Shown piece after piece: positions 50,722-59,635 of a stretch of DNA of 64,000 nucleotides. The translations under genes were made by a program, and so were the position numbers. The stretch is from Treponema sp. (GTDB lineage: Bacteria; Spirochaetota; Spirochaetia; Treponematales; Treponemataceae): contig JAFSJW010000039.1 in the NCBI GenBank assembly GCA_017449265.1, positions 1 to 64,000 on the forward strand, in the 5' to 3' direction. Below the pieces are notes generated by a model that worked only from the letters and a program-made list of their open reading frames with translations, was not told the DNA's origin and ran no database searches. Position 1 is the stretch's first letter, and each line of letters starts with the position of its first letter.

Positions 50722-52500
50722 TTATTTTGTGTTGAAAGCGATTGCGCCGTCCCAGTTTTCGGGCGGATTCTTTATAAAATCGTCGCACCGCTGGAGCATG
50801 AGCTTTGCTGCCTTGTCGTTTTCGGCGTATGAAAGGGCCTCCGAAAAATATTCCCGCGCAAGGTTCCAGACTCCTTTTTTGTACAAGGCGAATCCTTTCG
50901 CATACAAATCTTTGTACTCGGCGGGATATGTATTTTCGTCCTTGTCTATTGCGTAAATCGGGACGGCATTTGCTTTTCCTTTTACTTTTACATCGTCAAG
51001 GTGGCGGTAAACGAATTCGTCAGAGTCGATGTCATTTTTTACGGCCTGGCTTACGAGAATCATCGTTCCGTATGTTTTGGTAAGTCCCTCAAGGCGCGAA
51101 GCAAGGTTTACGCTGTCTCCGATTACGGAGTAGTCCGTCTTGTCGTCCGAGCCGATTGAGCCTACGATTACATCTCCGTAGTGGATTCCGATTCCTATGT
51201 TGAATTTCATTCCTTCCGGAAGAACAAGGTCTTCAAGAGGGACTGTTGAAAGAGCCTCACGCATTTCGTAAGCTGCCGCCACCGCACGCCTTGAGTTATC
51301 CTCGTAGCTTACGGGCGCGCCGAAAAGTGCCATGATTGCATCGCCTATGAATTTGTCGATTGTGCCGCCGTATTTTTTGATTATAGTGCACATCGTAGTA
51401 AAATATCTGTTCAAGAACGCGACGATTGTCTCAGGCTTGTTCCGTTCGCTTATGTTCGTGAAAGAGCGGATGTCGCTGAACAAAATGGCAATGTCGCGCT
51501 TTTCTCCTACGCCGACTTTTGCCTTTGATTCTGCTTCGTTCACAAGCTCGTCTATAATCTGCTCCGGAACAAAGCGGCTGAATGCTTTCCTGATGTTGCG
51601 CTCGAATTTGAGCTTTCCTTGCATCTTTACGGCTGATTGCAAAATCGTGTTCATCTGCTCCGATGCGTATGCGAACAAATCTAGCTGCCGTGTGGTGAAT
51701 GCGCCTTCTTTTACCACATTGATTGTAGCGAACGAAATGCCAAACTTGTCTTTGAGAGGAATCATCTGGTAAGCCGAAAGCGGAATGTCCTCCGTATGGA
51801 ATTTCTTAAGGTCGTTTTCGCAAGGAAGCCTTTTTGGAGCGAACTTATCCATGTTCAGCCCCGATATTAAATCCTCAAAGTCGCTTTTACAGACTGATAT
51901 GAAATCTTCTGTTTCTTTTTCAGTAAAATTGTCCCCCGAAATATAGAAGCCTTCCGGTACTCCGTCAATGTTTATGATAAGTGCGCAGGCTGGAATCTCG
52001 CTGAACCACGCCAGCAAGTTAAGGAATATGGAGGCAATATCTTCAATCGATTCGATGTTCTCTATCATCGAGAAGATTGTCTGTAATATTCCAGTCTTGA
52101 TGATGTCGTTTTTCTTGGGAATGGCAAGGTTTTTGTCTTTTTTCTCCAAAAGACTTTCCATTTCGGTCACAATCGTTTCATTTGAGAACATGATGAAAGC
52201 GTCCGCCCCGCATTGCGTAGTGAATTCTTCGTTGAAAATGAAGTCGCTCGTTGCGAACACTCCTACGGGAATGTTTTTGAAGCGCGAGATGCTTTTTATG
52301 AGCCGCACAAGATCGGTGCAGCTCGGGTTCATGTTGCGCGCGTTTATCAGAACTGCATCTGGAAGCGAGTTGTACATAGTCACGAGAAAACGGATTCCGT
52401 TCGTGTCGAACGAAAGCTCTATGTCAGTTTTTTTCGTATTTTCCACAAAAAGTGATTGCGTTGTGACAGACGGCTCAAGGATTAAAATTCGTTTACTCAT
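50722..52500 (-). CDS. Class III adenylyl cyclase with REC-like and GAF-like input
   Basis: 592 residues. Residues 1-120 look like a receiver-type fold without the usual acidic pocket. Residues 135-295 are a GAF-like domain (ACALIINIDGVPEGF). The catalytic domain spans 325-520: metal Asp343 (LFSDIRSF) and Asp387 (FIGDAIM), substrate Lys383 (IDKFIG) and Asp456 (KTDYSVIG), and transition-state Asn465 and Arg469 (VNLASR). The Lys/Asp pair favours ATP, so cAMP is the likely product. TPR-like helices end the protein. It overlaps the CheW-REC gene by eight bases and is the last gene of the chemosensory operon, a probable output. Confidence 0.88.
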   Translation of the reverse strand: MSKRILILEPSVTTQSLFVENTKKTDIELSFDTNGIRFLVTMYNSLPDAVLINARNMNPSCTDLVRLIKSISRFKNIPVGVFATSDFIFNEEFTTQCGADAFIMFSNETIVTEMESLLEKKDKNLAIPKKNDIIKTGILQTIFSMIENIESIEDIASIFLNLLAWFSEIPACALIINIDGVPEGFYISGDNFTEKETEDFISVCKSDFEDLISGLNMDKFAPKRLPCENDLKKFHTEDIPLSAYQMIPLKDKFGISFATINVVKEGAFTTRQLDLFAYASEQMNTILQSAVKMQGKLKFERNIRKAFSRFVPEQIIDELVNEAESKAKVGVGEKRDIAILFSDIRSFTNISERNKPETIVAFLNRYFTTMCTIIKKYGGTIDKFIGDAIMALFGAPVSYEDNSRRAVAAAYEMREALSTVPLEDLVLPEGMKFNIGIGIHYGDVIVGSIGSDDKTDYSVIGDSVNLASRLEGLTKTYGTMILVSQAVKNDIDSDEFVYRHLDDVKVKGKANAVPIYAIDKDENTYPAEYKDLYAKGFALYKKGVWNLAREYFSEALSYAENDKAAKLMLQRCDDFIKNPPENWDGAIAFNTK

Positions 52501-54256
52501 TCAACAGCTCCTTTATTTTCTCGATAAGAATGTCTCGTTTGAAGTCGGCTTTGCTCATAAAAAAGTCCGCCCGTGGTATTTCGTTTTCAGAAATGGCAAT
52601 GACAGGCGCGTTCTTTGTGCGCTCCATTCGCCTTATGTTTTCGATGAAAATATCCCCGTTCATTCTAGGCATATCATCGTCACAAAGTATAAGGTCAACG
52701 TGCATTTCCTTGATTTTTGCGAGCGCGTCGATTCCGTCGAACGCCTCTTCAACTGAGTATCCGTTGCTCTCAAGAATTGTATGCTCAATAAGGCGCGTTG
52801 TGTCTGAATCGTCCACGACAAGAATATGGTAAGTCTTCTTTTTTGTAATCGCTTCGAATTTCTTCATGTCGTAGCTTCGGAACGCGAAGAGTTTTTTCAT
52901 AATTCCTGGGACTGAGAGAATCGGAATCATGTCGTATTTCTCATCGAACGCAAGCCCGCGCAGAAACTTGAAGTTACTGAATGCGGGCGGCATAGGCAGT
53001 TTGATTAGGGAGACGAACTTTTGCAGTGAGTCTACGATTATGCCTATTTTCTGGGAAAGACACTCCACGATTATGATTGTGTCCATGACCGAGTGCTTTT
53101 TTGCGGGCTTTCCTGGAAGCAGGGAGGAAAGAGAGTAGACTGGAATTTCCTCACGGTCTTTTTCCGTGCCAAGCTCGTTTTCCTGAATGTATACGATATA
53201 GTTCTGGTTCTGCCGCTTCTCGTAGTTAAGCGGAGTCTCTGAGATTACATCCACAACGAACTGAGAAGGAATCAGGTACTTCCTGTCGTTCGCAAGTACA
53301 AAAAATCCGTTGAATTCCTGATGGCTTTCAAGGAAAGAGCTGTCTTTCATAAAGGACATAAGCTGGTCGTGCGTGCGGCGCAGGCTTCCCTGCAAATTCT
53401 GGGCGTCTGCGTCAAGCTGCTTGTAAGATTCTTTCGCGGCTTTTATGTCCCCAATGTACAGCGCGTTTTTCAAAAGTTCCACTTGGTTCATTATGATGTA
53501 ACTTCTTGCTATCATCTCCTCATGGAGATTTATGAGAGATGCTATTTCTGACGAACGAAGCTCTACGGGCGTATCGATAAGCTCTTCTTCATCGTGGTTG
53601 CTCGTAAGGCGCGCAGGCTCTTTTCCTTTTGTGAACGACTTGTTGCTCAGAAGCTGCATTACATCAAAAATCTCGCCTACGACGGCTTTATCCAGATAAA
53701 GAAGATACGGGTGAATATCGATTGAATGAAGCTCATCAATATTATCTTTTTCTATGAGGACGCACATCTCTGAGATTTTTTCTGCTGTTACGGCTATTAG
53801 GACGCGCACATTGTCCGAAAGCAGGGTCTTTTTGTCTACGATGCTTTTGTATAAATCCTCAAGCCCCTTGTACAGCTTGTATACAGGGGTGAATCCGAGC
53901 ATACGGGAATTGTCTTTCGTGATGCTCAGCACGCGAAGAAGCTCCCTGGGCATCTCGGGCTGTGTTTTTAGGGCATTTACCAGCCATCGTGTCTCCGAAA
54001 GATAATTTCTGAGTACTTGTGATAATTTTATGTTCGGAACGCTTTTTTCGGCATCATCGAACTCTTCCGCAGCTTCAGCGTCTTCCGCCTCTTCAATGTC
54101 CTCAGCGTCCTCGGCTTCTTCTGCTTCTTCGATGTCTTCCGCCTCTTCCGCATCTTCAATATCCTCAGCCTCACTTTCGGAAGCGGGAATTTCAGCTTTG
54201 TTCAGCGCAGGGTCTTTGAGAATATCGTCCGTTTTTGTCTCTTGCGTTTGTATCAT
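52493..54256 (-). CDS. Hpt-like/CheW/receiver fusion, no kinase domain
   Basis: 587 residues. Residues 28-70 are an acidic D-A-E-E repeat. Residues 75-170 match an Hpt (CheA P1) domain, but the phospho-His position is Ser111 in RVLSITKDNSRMLGF (normally RxAHxIKGxSRMLGF), so it cannot take a phosphoryl group. Residues 300-445 are CheW-like (NGFFVLANDRKYLIPSQFV, IGIIVDSLQKFVSLIKL). A C-terminal receiver (468-587) has LVVDDSDTTR and the phospho-Asp in LILCDDDMPRMNG. No ATPase domain is present. It probably couples the MCP and a phosphodonor to the cyclase. It ends inside the cyclase start. Confidence 0.75.
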   Translation of the reverse strand: MIQTQETKTDDILKDPALNKAEIPASESEAEDIEDAEEAEDIEEAEEAEDAEDIEEAEDAEAAEEFDDAEKSVPNIKLSQVLRNYLSETRWLVNALKTQPEMPRELLRVLSITKDNSRMLGFTPVYKLYKGLEDLYKSIVDKKTLLSDNVRVLIAVTAEKISEMCVLIEKDNIDELHSIDIHPYLLYLDKAVVGEIFDVMQLLSNKSFTKGKEPARLTSNHDEEELIDTPVELRSSEIASLINLHEEMIARSYIIMNQVELLKNALYIGDIKAAKESYKQLDADAQNLQGSLRRTHDQLMSFMKDSSFLESHQEFNGFFVLANDRKYLIPSQFVVDVISETPLNYEKRQNQNYIVYIQENELGTEKDREEIPVYSLSSLLPGKPAKKHSVMDTIIIVECLSQKIGIIVDSLQKFVSLIKLPMPPAFSNFKFLRGLAFDEKYDMIPILSVPGIMKKLFAFRSYDMKKFEAITKKKTYHILVVDDSDTTRLIEHTILESNGYSVEEAFDGIDALAKIKEMHVDLILCDDDMPRMNGDIFIENIRRMERTKNAPVIAISENEIPRADFFMSKADFKRDILIEKIKELLNE

Positions 54257-54259
54257 TTC

Positions 54260-55078
54260 TTACTCATTTGTTTTCTGGAAATAGAAAATCTTTCCGTCCG
54301 AGCATTTTTTCAGGTTCTTCGGAAGAATAGAGTTTCCTAGAAGGGCGGTTTCGTTCATCGAAACGAACATATAACCGCCTGGCAAAAGGCTTGTGGAAAC
54401 GATTTTTTCGATAATCTGCTTCCTCAGCTCAAGCGTAAAATATATGAACACATTCCGCACAAAAACAATATGAACGTTTGTCGGAAAAATAGCCTCTCGC
54501 TTTGAGAGATTTATCTGCTTCCTCTCGATTTTTGAAGTTATCCGCTCAGGAAGCACAATGTTTTTCTCATTGTCATGGTACGGAGAAAGAAGATTCTGGA
54601 ACTTTGCGCCGTCCAGAGCGCGCACTGAGTTTGCGCCGTATTTTCCGGAAGCGCATTTTTCAAGAACATCAGTATTTATGTCGCTTGCGAAACATTCTGT
54701 CCTTAGCCCCATTGATGTGGCAAGAAGATAGAGAGAGTAAATCTCTTCGCCTGATGATGCCGCCGCGCTCCAGAAACGAATAGGCTTTCCGATTGCAGTC
54801 TTTCTGAGTTCAGGCAGGATTTTTTCTTTAAGCAAAGTGAACTGAGCTTCCTCACGGAAAAAATAAGTTTCGTTGACTGTAGCTCCGTTTATGAAAAAGC
54901 AGAATTCGTTCGGCTTTTTGTTAAGGTACTCGTAGTAATCGGCAAAAGTCGCAAGATTCAGTTCCTTGCATCGTTTCTCGATGAAATTCTTTATGCCTGT
55001 TTTATGGCTTTCGCGAGGAATTATTCCTGTTTGTTTGGTAACAAGAGCGATTATATCATCAAAAATTTTATCGTCCAT
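54260..55078 (-). CDS. cheR: Chemotaxis protein methyltransferase CheR
   Basis: 272 residues. The N-terminal helical part is followed by NGATVNETYFFREEAQF, the AdoMet site FWSAAASSGEEIYSLYLLA (normal: xxAGCSSGEExYSxA), ASDINTDVLEKCASGKYG, and VFVRNVFIYFT near the end. It methylates glutamates in the MCP signalling region. The gene lies three bases after the start of the CheW-REC fusion's upstream neighbour and is in the same transcript as cheB and cheW. Only the MCP at 56823 is adjacent. Confidence 0.9.
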   Translation of the reverse strand: MDDKIFDDIIALVTKQTGIIPRESHKTGIKNFIEKRCKELNLATFADYYEYLNKKPNEFCFFINGATVNETYFFREEAQFTLLKEKILPELRKTAIGKPIRFWSAAASSGEEIYSLYLLATSMGLRTECFASDINTDVLEKCASGKYGANSVRALDGAKFQNLLSPYHDNEKNIVLPERITSKIERKQINLSKREAIFPTNVHIVFVRNVFIYFTLELRKQIIEKIVSTSLLPGGYMFVSMNETALLGNSILPKNLKKCSDGKIFYFQKTNE

Positions 55079-55174
55079 AATTAGTTCCTATAGGTGCAAA
55101 TGCTCTATTTCGTTCTGCATTCGGTACCAGCGCAATATTCTGCGCTTTAGTATGTCAGCATTGCCGACTTTCTT

Positions 55175-56185
55175 CTATTTCACAAGTTGCAGAACTGCCT
55201 TTGCAATCTGGTCGCGCGGAAAAGTTTTTGTTGCCGCGTTAAGCTCTATGGCGGCGGCAGGCATTCCGAACACGGTGCAAGTTGACTTGTCCTCCGCGAT
55301 TGTATAGCCGCCGGCATCCACTATCTCTTTGCAGCCTTCGGCTCCGTCCCTTCCCATGCCAGTCATAAGCACGGCAAGACAGTTGGACTTGTAGTGCTTT
55401 GCCGCGGAACGGAACAGCTTGTTAACGGCAGGACGGAGGAACCGCTCCGGCGGCTCGTCTGAAAGTTTCATTACAGGAAGCGAGTCTTTCACATAGTCAA
55501 TGACAAGGTGCGTGTCGGCCGGAGCAAGGTAGACATGACCTTTTTCCGCAATTTCGCCGTCTTTTGCGAGCGATACGGGAATGTTCGGGCAAACCTGATT
55601 GAACCATGCCGCCATTTTTTCGTCCGCGCCCACATCAAGGTGCTGGGTGTAAAGGACGGGGAGGGGAAAGTCATCGCCAAGGCCTGAGAGTACTTCTTGG
55701 ACTGCGCTCGGACCGCCTGTTGATGCCCCTATGCACAGAATCTTGAACGAGTGCGATGAGCGTTCAAAGCTAGTCAAATTACAGGTAGAACCGAAACGCT
55801 TCGTTCTGGAAGGAGTTTTTTTCACGGCAGATATTACTTTTTGCGCGAATTCTTTCATTTTTTCGGCATGGTTTTCTGAAAGCGACGGCTTTTTCTCAAA
55901 AAGCAAAGCTCCTGCCTTCATGGCCTCCATCTTTACGCCAATGTCATCGGCATAAAGCACGACCGGAATGCCTGTTTCCTCAGTTATGACCTTTGCTGCC
56001 TTAATTCCGCCCATCTCAGGCATATCGTAGTCGCTTACGACAACATCAACATCATGTTCGCGGCAAAAATCAACGGCTTTGCGACCGTTTGACACTGCCC
56101 CTGCTATTTCGCAACCGTTCTGCCTGAATGTCTTCTCAAGAATTCCTCTTGTAATCGCCGAGTCATCTGCAATCAATACTTTCAT
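55175..56185 (-). CDS. cheB: Chemotaxis protein methylesterase CheB
   Basis: 336 residues from ATG 56185 (MKVLIADDSA), nine bases after GAGGGA. The receiver domain (1-120) has phospho-Asp52 in VVSDYDMPEMGG. The esterase domain (148-336) has nucleophile Ser155 (CIGASTGGP), His182 (YTQHLD) and Asp280 (MTGMGRDGAEG). It removes methyl groups from the MCP. In this cluster no CheA or CheY is seen, so what phosphorylates it is unclear. A 96-base gap with a small GCGCA hairpin separates it from cheR. Confidence 0.93.
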   Translation of the reverse strand: MKVLIADDSAITRGILEKTFRQNGCEIAGAVSNGRKAVDFCREHDVDVVVSDYDMPEMGGIKAAKVITEETGIPVVLYADDIGVKMEAMKAGALLFEKKPSLSENHAEKMKEFAQKVISAVKKTPSRTKRFGSTCNLTSFERSSHSFKILCIGASTGGPSAVQEVLSGLGDDFPLPVLYTQHLDVGADEKMAAWFNQVCPNIPVSLAKDGEIAEKGHVYLAPADTHLVIDYVKDSLPVMKLSDEPPERFLRPAVNKLFRSAAKHYKSNCLAVLMTGMGRDGAEGCKEIVDAGGYTIAEDKSTCTVFGMPAAAIELNAATKTFPRDQIAKAVLQLVK

Positions 56186-56328
56186 AACTAACTTTCCCTC
56201 GTTTGAAATAATTCCAGCTTTATCAGGCATTTCAAAAAATGTCTTTGACGCTGCCTGACTGCTGCGACAAGACGCAGCAACAATTTTATTAGTAAAATCT
56301 CTAAAACTGAATTTTTAGAAATTCCTTA

Positions 56329-56370
56329 TTAGACGTGTTCGGAAACATCAGTTTTCTGGACAGGTCTATT
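56329..56370. repeat. Dispersed CTGTTCGGAAAC-type palindrome between cheW and cheB
   Basis: TTAGACGTGTTCGGAAACATC with CAGTTTTCTGGACAGGTCTATTG; an imperfect stem, two bases past the cheW stop. A related ACTGAATTTTTAGAAATTCC sequence lies just before it. Confidence 0.7.
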
Positions 56371-56371
56371 G

Positions 56372-56836
56372 TTAATCCTCTTCAACATCCAAGTCACTGC
56401 AAAGCCTTTCTTCTACAGAATCCGCGTCAAAAAATGGGACTAGCGCGGCTTTGTATTTAACTCCGTTTGAAAGTACATCCTCTTCCTCAGGCTCAAAAAA
56501 TACCTCTATGTTCGATATATGAAGCGCGAACTGGTCATCGCTCCTTTTGAACACAAGAACTTTAGAGCCGTCTATATCACAATCTTCCTCTCCGTTCATT
56601 ATAAGCGTGTTCACCACAGTGTACGGAAGCCCCCTGCAGTTCACAACGCCTTCGATGTATCTGGGGACGAACGGCAGCGGGTGAATCTTTGCCGATGACA
56701 TTATCTCCTGAACTTTGGTGGTGTTTAAAGCGTATCGCTTTTTCTTTACCGAGAAGATAAGGTAGCTGTCGTTCACACTGGAAGCATTATCATTCTCCGC
56801 GTTTTCTGCGGTCTCAATTTCTTCAACTGTTTCCAT
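56372..56836 (-). CDS. cheW: CheW-like coupling protein
   Basis: 154 residues. An acidic N-terminal tail is followed by the CheW domain (residues 24-145): YLIFSVKKKRYALNTTKVQEIM, HPLPFVPRYIEGVVNCRGLPYTVVN and VLVFKRSDDQFALHISNIEVF. It joins MCPs to CheA; here no CheA is in the cluster, so it may bind the Hpt-like/CheW/REC fusion or the housekeeping CheA. The gene overlaps the end of the MCP gene by 14 bases, with GAGGACTT upstream of its ATG. Confidence 0.9.
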   Translation of the reverse strand: METVEEIETAENAENDNASSVNDSYLIFSVKKKRYALNTTKVQEIMSSAKIHPLPFVPRYIEGVVNCRGLPYTVVNTLIMNGEEDCDIDGSKVLVFKRSDDQFALHISNIEVFFEPEEEDVLSNGVKYKAALVPFFDADSVEERLCSDLDVEED

Positions 56837-58760
56837 TGTTCAAGTCCTCTGATATTTTCCTAACATTTTCGGCGGCGTTCGATATATTGTCTGTAGCAAC
56901 TGAAAAATTCTCAATGCTGCTTGATATTTCCCTGAGTGCAAGGAGAATCTGCTCGCTTGCCATTGCCTGCTGCTGGATGATTTCAACGATGTCATCCGCG
57001 CTTTTTGCGGTGACTTCAGCCGAGCTTTTTATGCTTGCGAATTTTTCTCCGAGCGAACGGGCATTTTCGTAGCCCGCATTGATTTTTTCCGTACCGCTTT
57101 TTGAGGCAACAAGCAATGTGTCCGAAGAACGCTGGATTTCTGTTATGCGCTCTTTTATCTCGCGCGTTCCGTCGATAATTCCGTCGGAAAGCCTTCGTAT
57201 TTCGTTGGCTACGATTCTGAACGATTTTCCGGCCTCGCCTGCAGTGGATGCCTCAAGCTCGGCATTGAACGCAATGATTTTTGCCTGATCTGCTACATTG
57301 TTTATGAGCGTAACGATGTCCCAGATTGTTTCTATTTTTTCGCTCAGATTCTTTATTCCGTCGATTGTCTGCTTGTTCGCGTTGAAAATCTCGTGGAGCT
57401 GTTTTACATTCGCGTCTATGTGGGCAACACCGTCCGCAACATCGGATGATGTTTTGTTCGCGATTCCGGACACATCCTTTATTTTTGTGGAGATATTCTC
57501 GGAAAGAATGTTTGAATCCTCCATCGTCGCAACGATTTCTTTTACGGATGCGGAAGCGTCCTGGCTGGTGCTGGCTGTTTCCCGCGTGGATACGACAAGG
57601 TTCTGTGCCTCAGTGAAGAGCTTTTTTCCCATGATATGCTCTTTGTCCTGAGACGAGCGAATTTGAATGATTATGTCATGCAGTTTTGACACGAACGTAT
57701 TGAAATTATTTGCGAGCTTTCCAACCTCATCGTCCGAGTCTGTTTCGATTCTTTTCGGAAAAGTGTTCTCATCTTTATTTTCTATTGACTCCGAGAGCTT
57801 TGAGATAAAGTCGGACATGTTTTTGATTGGTGACAGGATTTTTCCCACTGCCAGATATGAGACAATTATTATTAGGATGATGAAGGCAACAAGACCTATG
57901 AAAATACATATTGCTATGCGTATGTAATCAAGCGCAAAGTCAGAAACTGGCCCTTGCGCCACCAGAATCCAGTTCGTATCCGTTACCGGGTGGATTCCGT
58001 AGAATGAACCGTTTTCAATGAATGCCTTTGGCGTTCCTTTTGAATAATCAGCTTTAGTGTAAGAACGGAATGAAACCGTGTCGAAATAATTATTTCGCAT
58101 GATTGCGGAGGAGTCATCGTTAGTAAGGAACAGCCCGTCCTGCATGAGCAGGTTTATCGTGCTGTTCGGCGAGAGCTGCATATTTTTTATAATATCCGAG
58201 AACCTGTCAAGAACGATGTCCAAGGCAGCGACTCCTTTTACGGCTCCTTTTTTGTCAGTGACGGTTCTGCTTATTGTAACTGCGATTTTTCCTGTTACGA
58301 CATCAATGTACGGCTCTGTGTAGCAGAGTTTTCCCTCATTGCCCATGGCGTTCATGTGCCACGGGCGCGAGAGCATATCGTAATCGGCTGGAGGAGTCCA
58401 GTTGTTGTTCGTAATCAGTACGCCTCCGTTCTGAATTTGCTCTTTTGTTCCATAATACAGGGTTTTTTCTGCCATGTCCGTTCCCATGCTTTTTATTACG
58501 GCTTCGATGTTTTTTGTTTCATCAATAGGGGACAGCGCGTTTGAGAGATTTGTTACGAGGTCTCCGTAATGTTCTAAAACTACTGAAATTTTTTCATTCA
58601 GGGTGTCAAGCGTGAGGTTTACGGAATTTACTATTGATTTTTTTATGAGCTGCCTTATTACAAGCAAATGCGAAACGCTCAAAAAAACTGTTACGATAAA
58701 AATCGTGACGATAATTCTGGAGAGCAGTTTTGTTACGAGCGATTTGTTTTTTATGTTCAT
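56823..58760 (-). CDS. Methyl-accepting chemotaxis protein with a divergent signalling tip
   Basis: 645 residues from ATG 58760 (MNIKNKSLVTK), with AGGAAATTTT just upstream. Membrane segments are near 13-35 and 275-300. The sensor (40-270) is a Cache domain (TLYYGTKEQIQNGG, SRPWHMNAMGNEGKLCYTEPYID, VKGVAALDIVLDRF). HAMP follows, then the signalling coil. The tip reads NVADQAKIIAFNAELEASTAGEAGKSFRIV where most MCPs have IAxQTNLLALNAAIEAARAGExGKGFAVV, so residues that contact CheA and CheW differ (Q-T-N to Q-A-K, A-A-I to A-E-L). It is the only MCP in this cluster. Confidence 0.88.
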   Translation of the reverse strand: MNIKNKSLVTKLLSRIIVTIFIVTVFLSVSHLLVIRQLIKKSIVNSVNLTLDTLNEKISVVLEHYGDLVTNLSNALSPIDETKNIEAVIKSMGTDMAEKTLYYGTKEQIQNGGVLITNNNWTPPADYDMLSRPWHMNAMGNEGKLCYTEPYIDVVTGKIAVTISRTVTDKKGAVKGVAALDIVLDRFSDIIKNMQLSPNSTINLLMQDGLFLTNDDSSAIMRNNYFDTVSFRSYTKADYSKGTPKAFIENGSFYGIHPVTDTNWILVAQGPVSDFALDYIRIAICIFIGLVAFIILIIIVSYLAVGKILSPIKNMSDFISKLSESIENKDENTFPKRIETDSDDEVGKLANNFNTFVSKLHDIIIQIRSSQDKEHIMGKKLFTEAQNLVVSTRETASTSQDASASVKEIVATMEDSNILSENISTKIKDVSGIANKTSSDVADGVAHIDANVKQLHEIFNANKQTIDGIKNLSEKIETIWDIVTLINNVADQAKIIAFNAELEASTAGEAGKSFRIVANEIRRLSDGIIDGTREIKERITEIQRSSDTLLVASKSGTEKINAGYENARSLGEKFASIKSSAEVTAKSADDIVEIIQQQAMASEQILLALREISSSIENFSVATDNISNAAENVRKISEDLNNGNS

Positions 58761-58888
58761 AAAATTTCCTGACACTTTTATTTGTGATAGTTCCTAAAAA
58801 CTGAAATTTTTAGAGTACCCTAAAAGTATACTATATTTTCGGTTGTTTGTGAAAAAAAATCGGAAAGAATTGAAAGGCTGGGCGAGGT

Positions 58889-58917
58889 AAAAAAATGGGG
58901 CTTGCAAAATGCAAGCC
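58889..58917 (-). terminator. Rho-independent terminator of the secreted protein gene
   Basis: On the minus strand GGCTTGC-ATTTT-GCAAGCC then CCATTTTTTT. It begins 20 bases after the gene at 58937-59509. Confidence 0.8.
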
Positions 58918-58936
58918 GCCAATCGTTAAGGAGCTT

Positions 58937-59509
58937 TTATCTATACGGTGTGTAAGATACATTTTGAATTGCGTTGTAACTTAGCTGAACATCGTCAACC
59001 GCTACAGTTGAAAGAAAAACGATGTCGCCTGCGTAGCGCACGGGGCGTTTGAAAACCGAGTCATAGTACACGGTTCTTCCGTCGGCCTTTAGGACAGTGA
59101 TTTTCGTAACGAAATTCCTGTCAGTCGTTGGCACGGTAACTGGTGCAGAGGTGTATGCGGGTTGTTCCGCCTGGCTCGGTGTTGTTACTACGACTACGCT
59201 CGGATTCGCTGCCTGGGCGTATTGGGGCGTGGCTGTGTAGACAGGCTGAACCTGAACTTGCGCCGCACGAGCCTGAGCAACCGCCTCTCTTCTGGATTTC
59301 TCCTCCGCTTCTGCGGCTGCCGTAGCGATTATTGCAGTTCCAATCGCAAGCCCGCCGAAAATAAGTCCTGGAACAAGGAATTCAGGTCCGAGGCTTCTTA
59401 CTGGGGCGGGTCTGCATCTCGACGGATGCGGGCGCGGGACAGGACGAGCCGAGAGGATTGTGACTGCTGAGAAAATCAAAAGAGCTGTAGAAAAAATCTT
59501 CTTAATCAT
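58937..59509 (-). CDS. Small secreted protein, Ala/Pro-rich, unknown
   Basis: 190 residues from ATG 59509, next to AGGGGG; the frame continues upstream but without signals. The signal peptide ends TILSARPVP. A Pro/Arg-rich patch and a hydrophobic segment near 45-65 (GLIFGGLAIGTAIIATAAAEAE) are followed by Gln/Ala/Pro low-complexity sequence. The C-terminal 60 residues (NFVTKITVLKADGRTVYYDSVFKRPVRYAGDIVFL) form a small beta domain. Family unknown. It is divergent from trpB. Confidence 0.6.
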   Translation of the reverse strand: MIKKIFSTALLIFSAVTILSARPVPRPHPSRCRPAPVRSLGPEFLVPGLIFGGLAIGTAIIATAAAEAEEKSRREAVAQARAAQVQVQPVYTATPQYAQAANPSVVVVTTPSQAEQPAYTSAPVTVPTTDRNFVTKITVLKADGRTVYYDSVFKRPVRYAGDIVFLSTVAVDDVQLSYNAIQNVSYTPYR

Positions 59510-59606
59510 GTTCAGATACCCCCTGCAATATAAAAATTCTTCCATAAAGATTGTAACACGAAATTCAGTATTTTTGAAAAAAAAGAACAATCTTTTTGTG
59601 TTTTTT

Positions 59607-59628
59607 ATGTTTCTATGCATAGAAACAT
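59607..59628. promoter_or_regulatory. Perfect 22-base palindrome upstream of trpB
   Basis: A perfect inverted repeat centred on ATGCAT (arm ATGTTTCTATG), embedded in T- and A-runs. It lies 90 bases before trpB, in the divergent region. It could be a regulator-binding site or, with its flanking T and A, a bidirectional terminator. Confidence 0.5.
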
Positions 59629-59635
59629 TTTTTAA

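Noticed and set aside
54055..54190. Short repeated GCCTCTTC-type sequence considered as a structural repeat
   Set aside because: It codes for the Glu/Ala/Asp acidic tract of the CheW-REC fusion and is explained by codon repetition.
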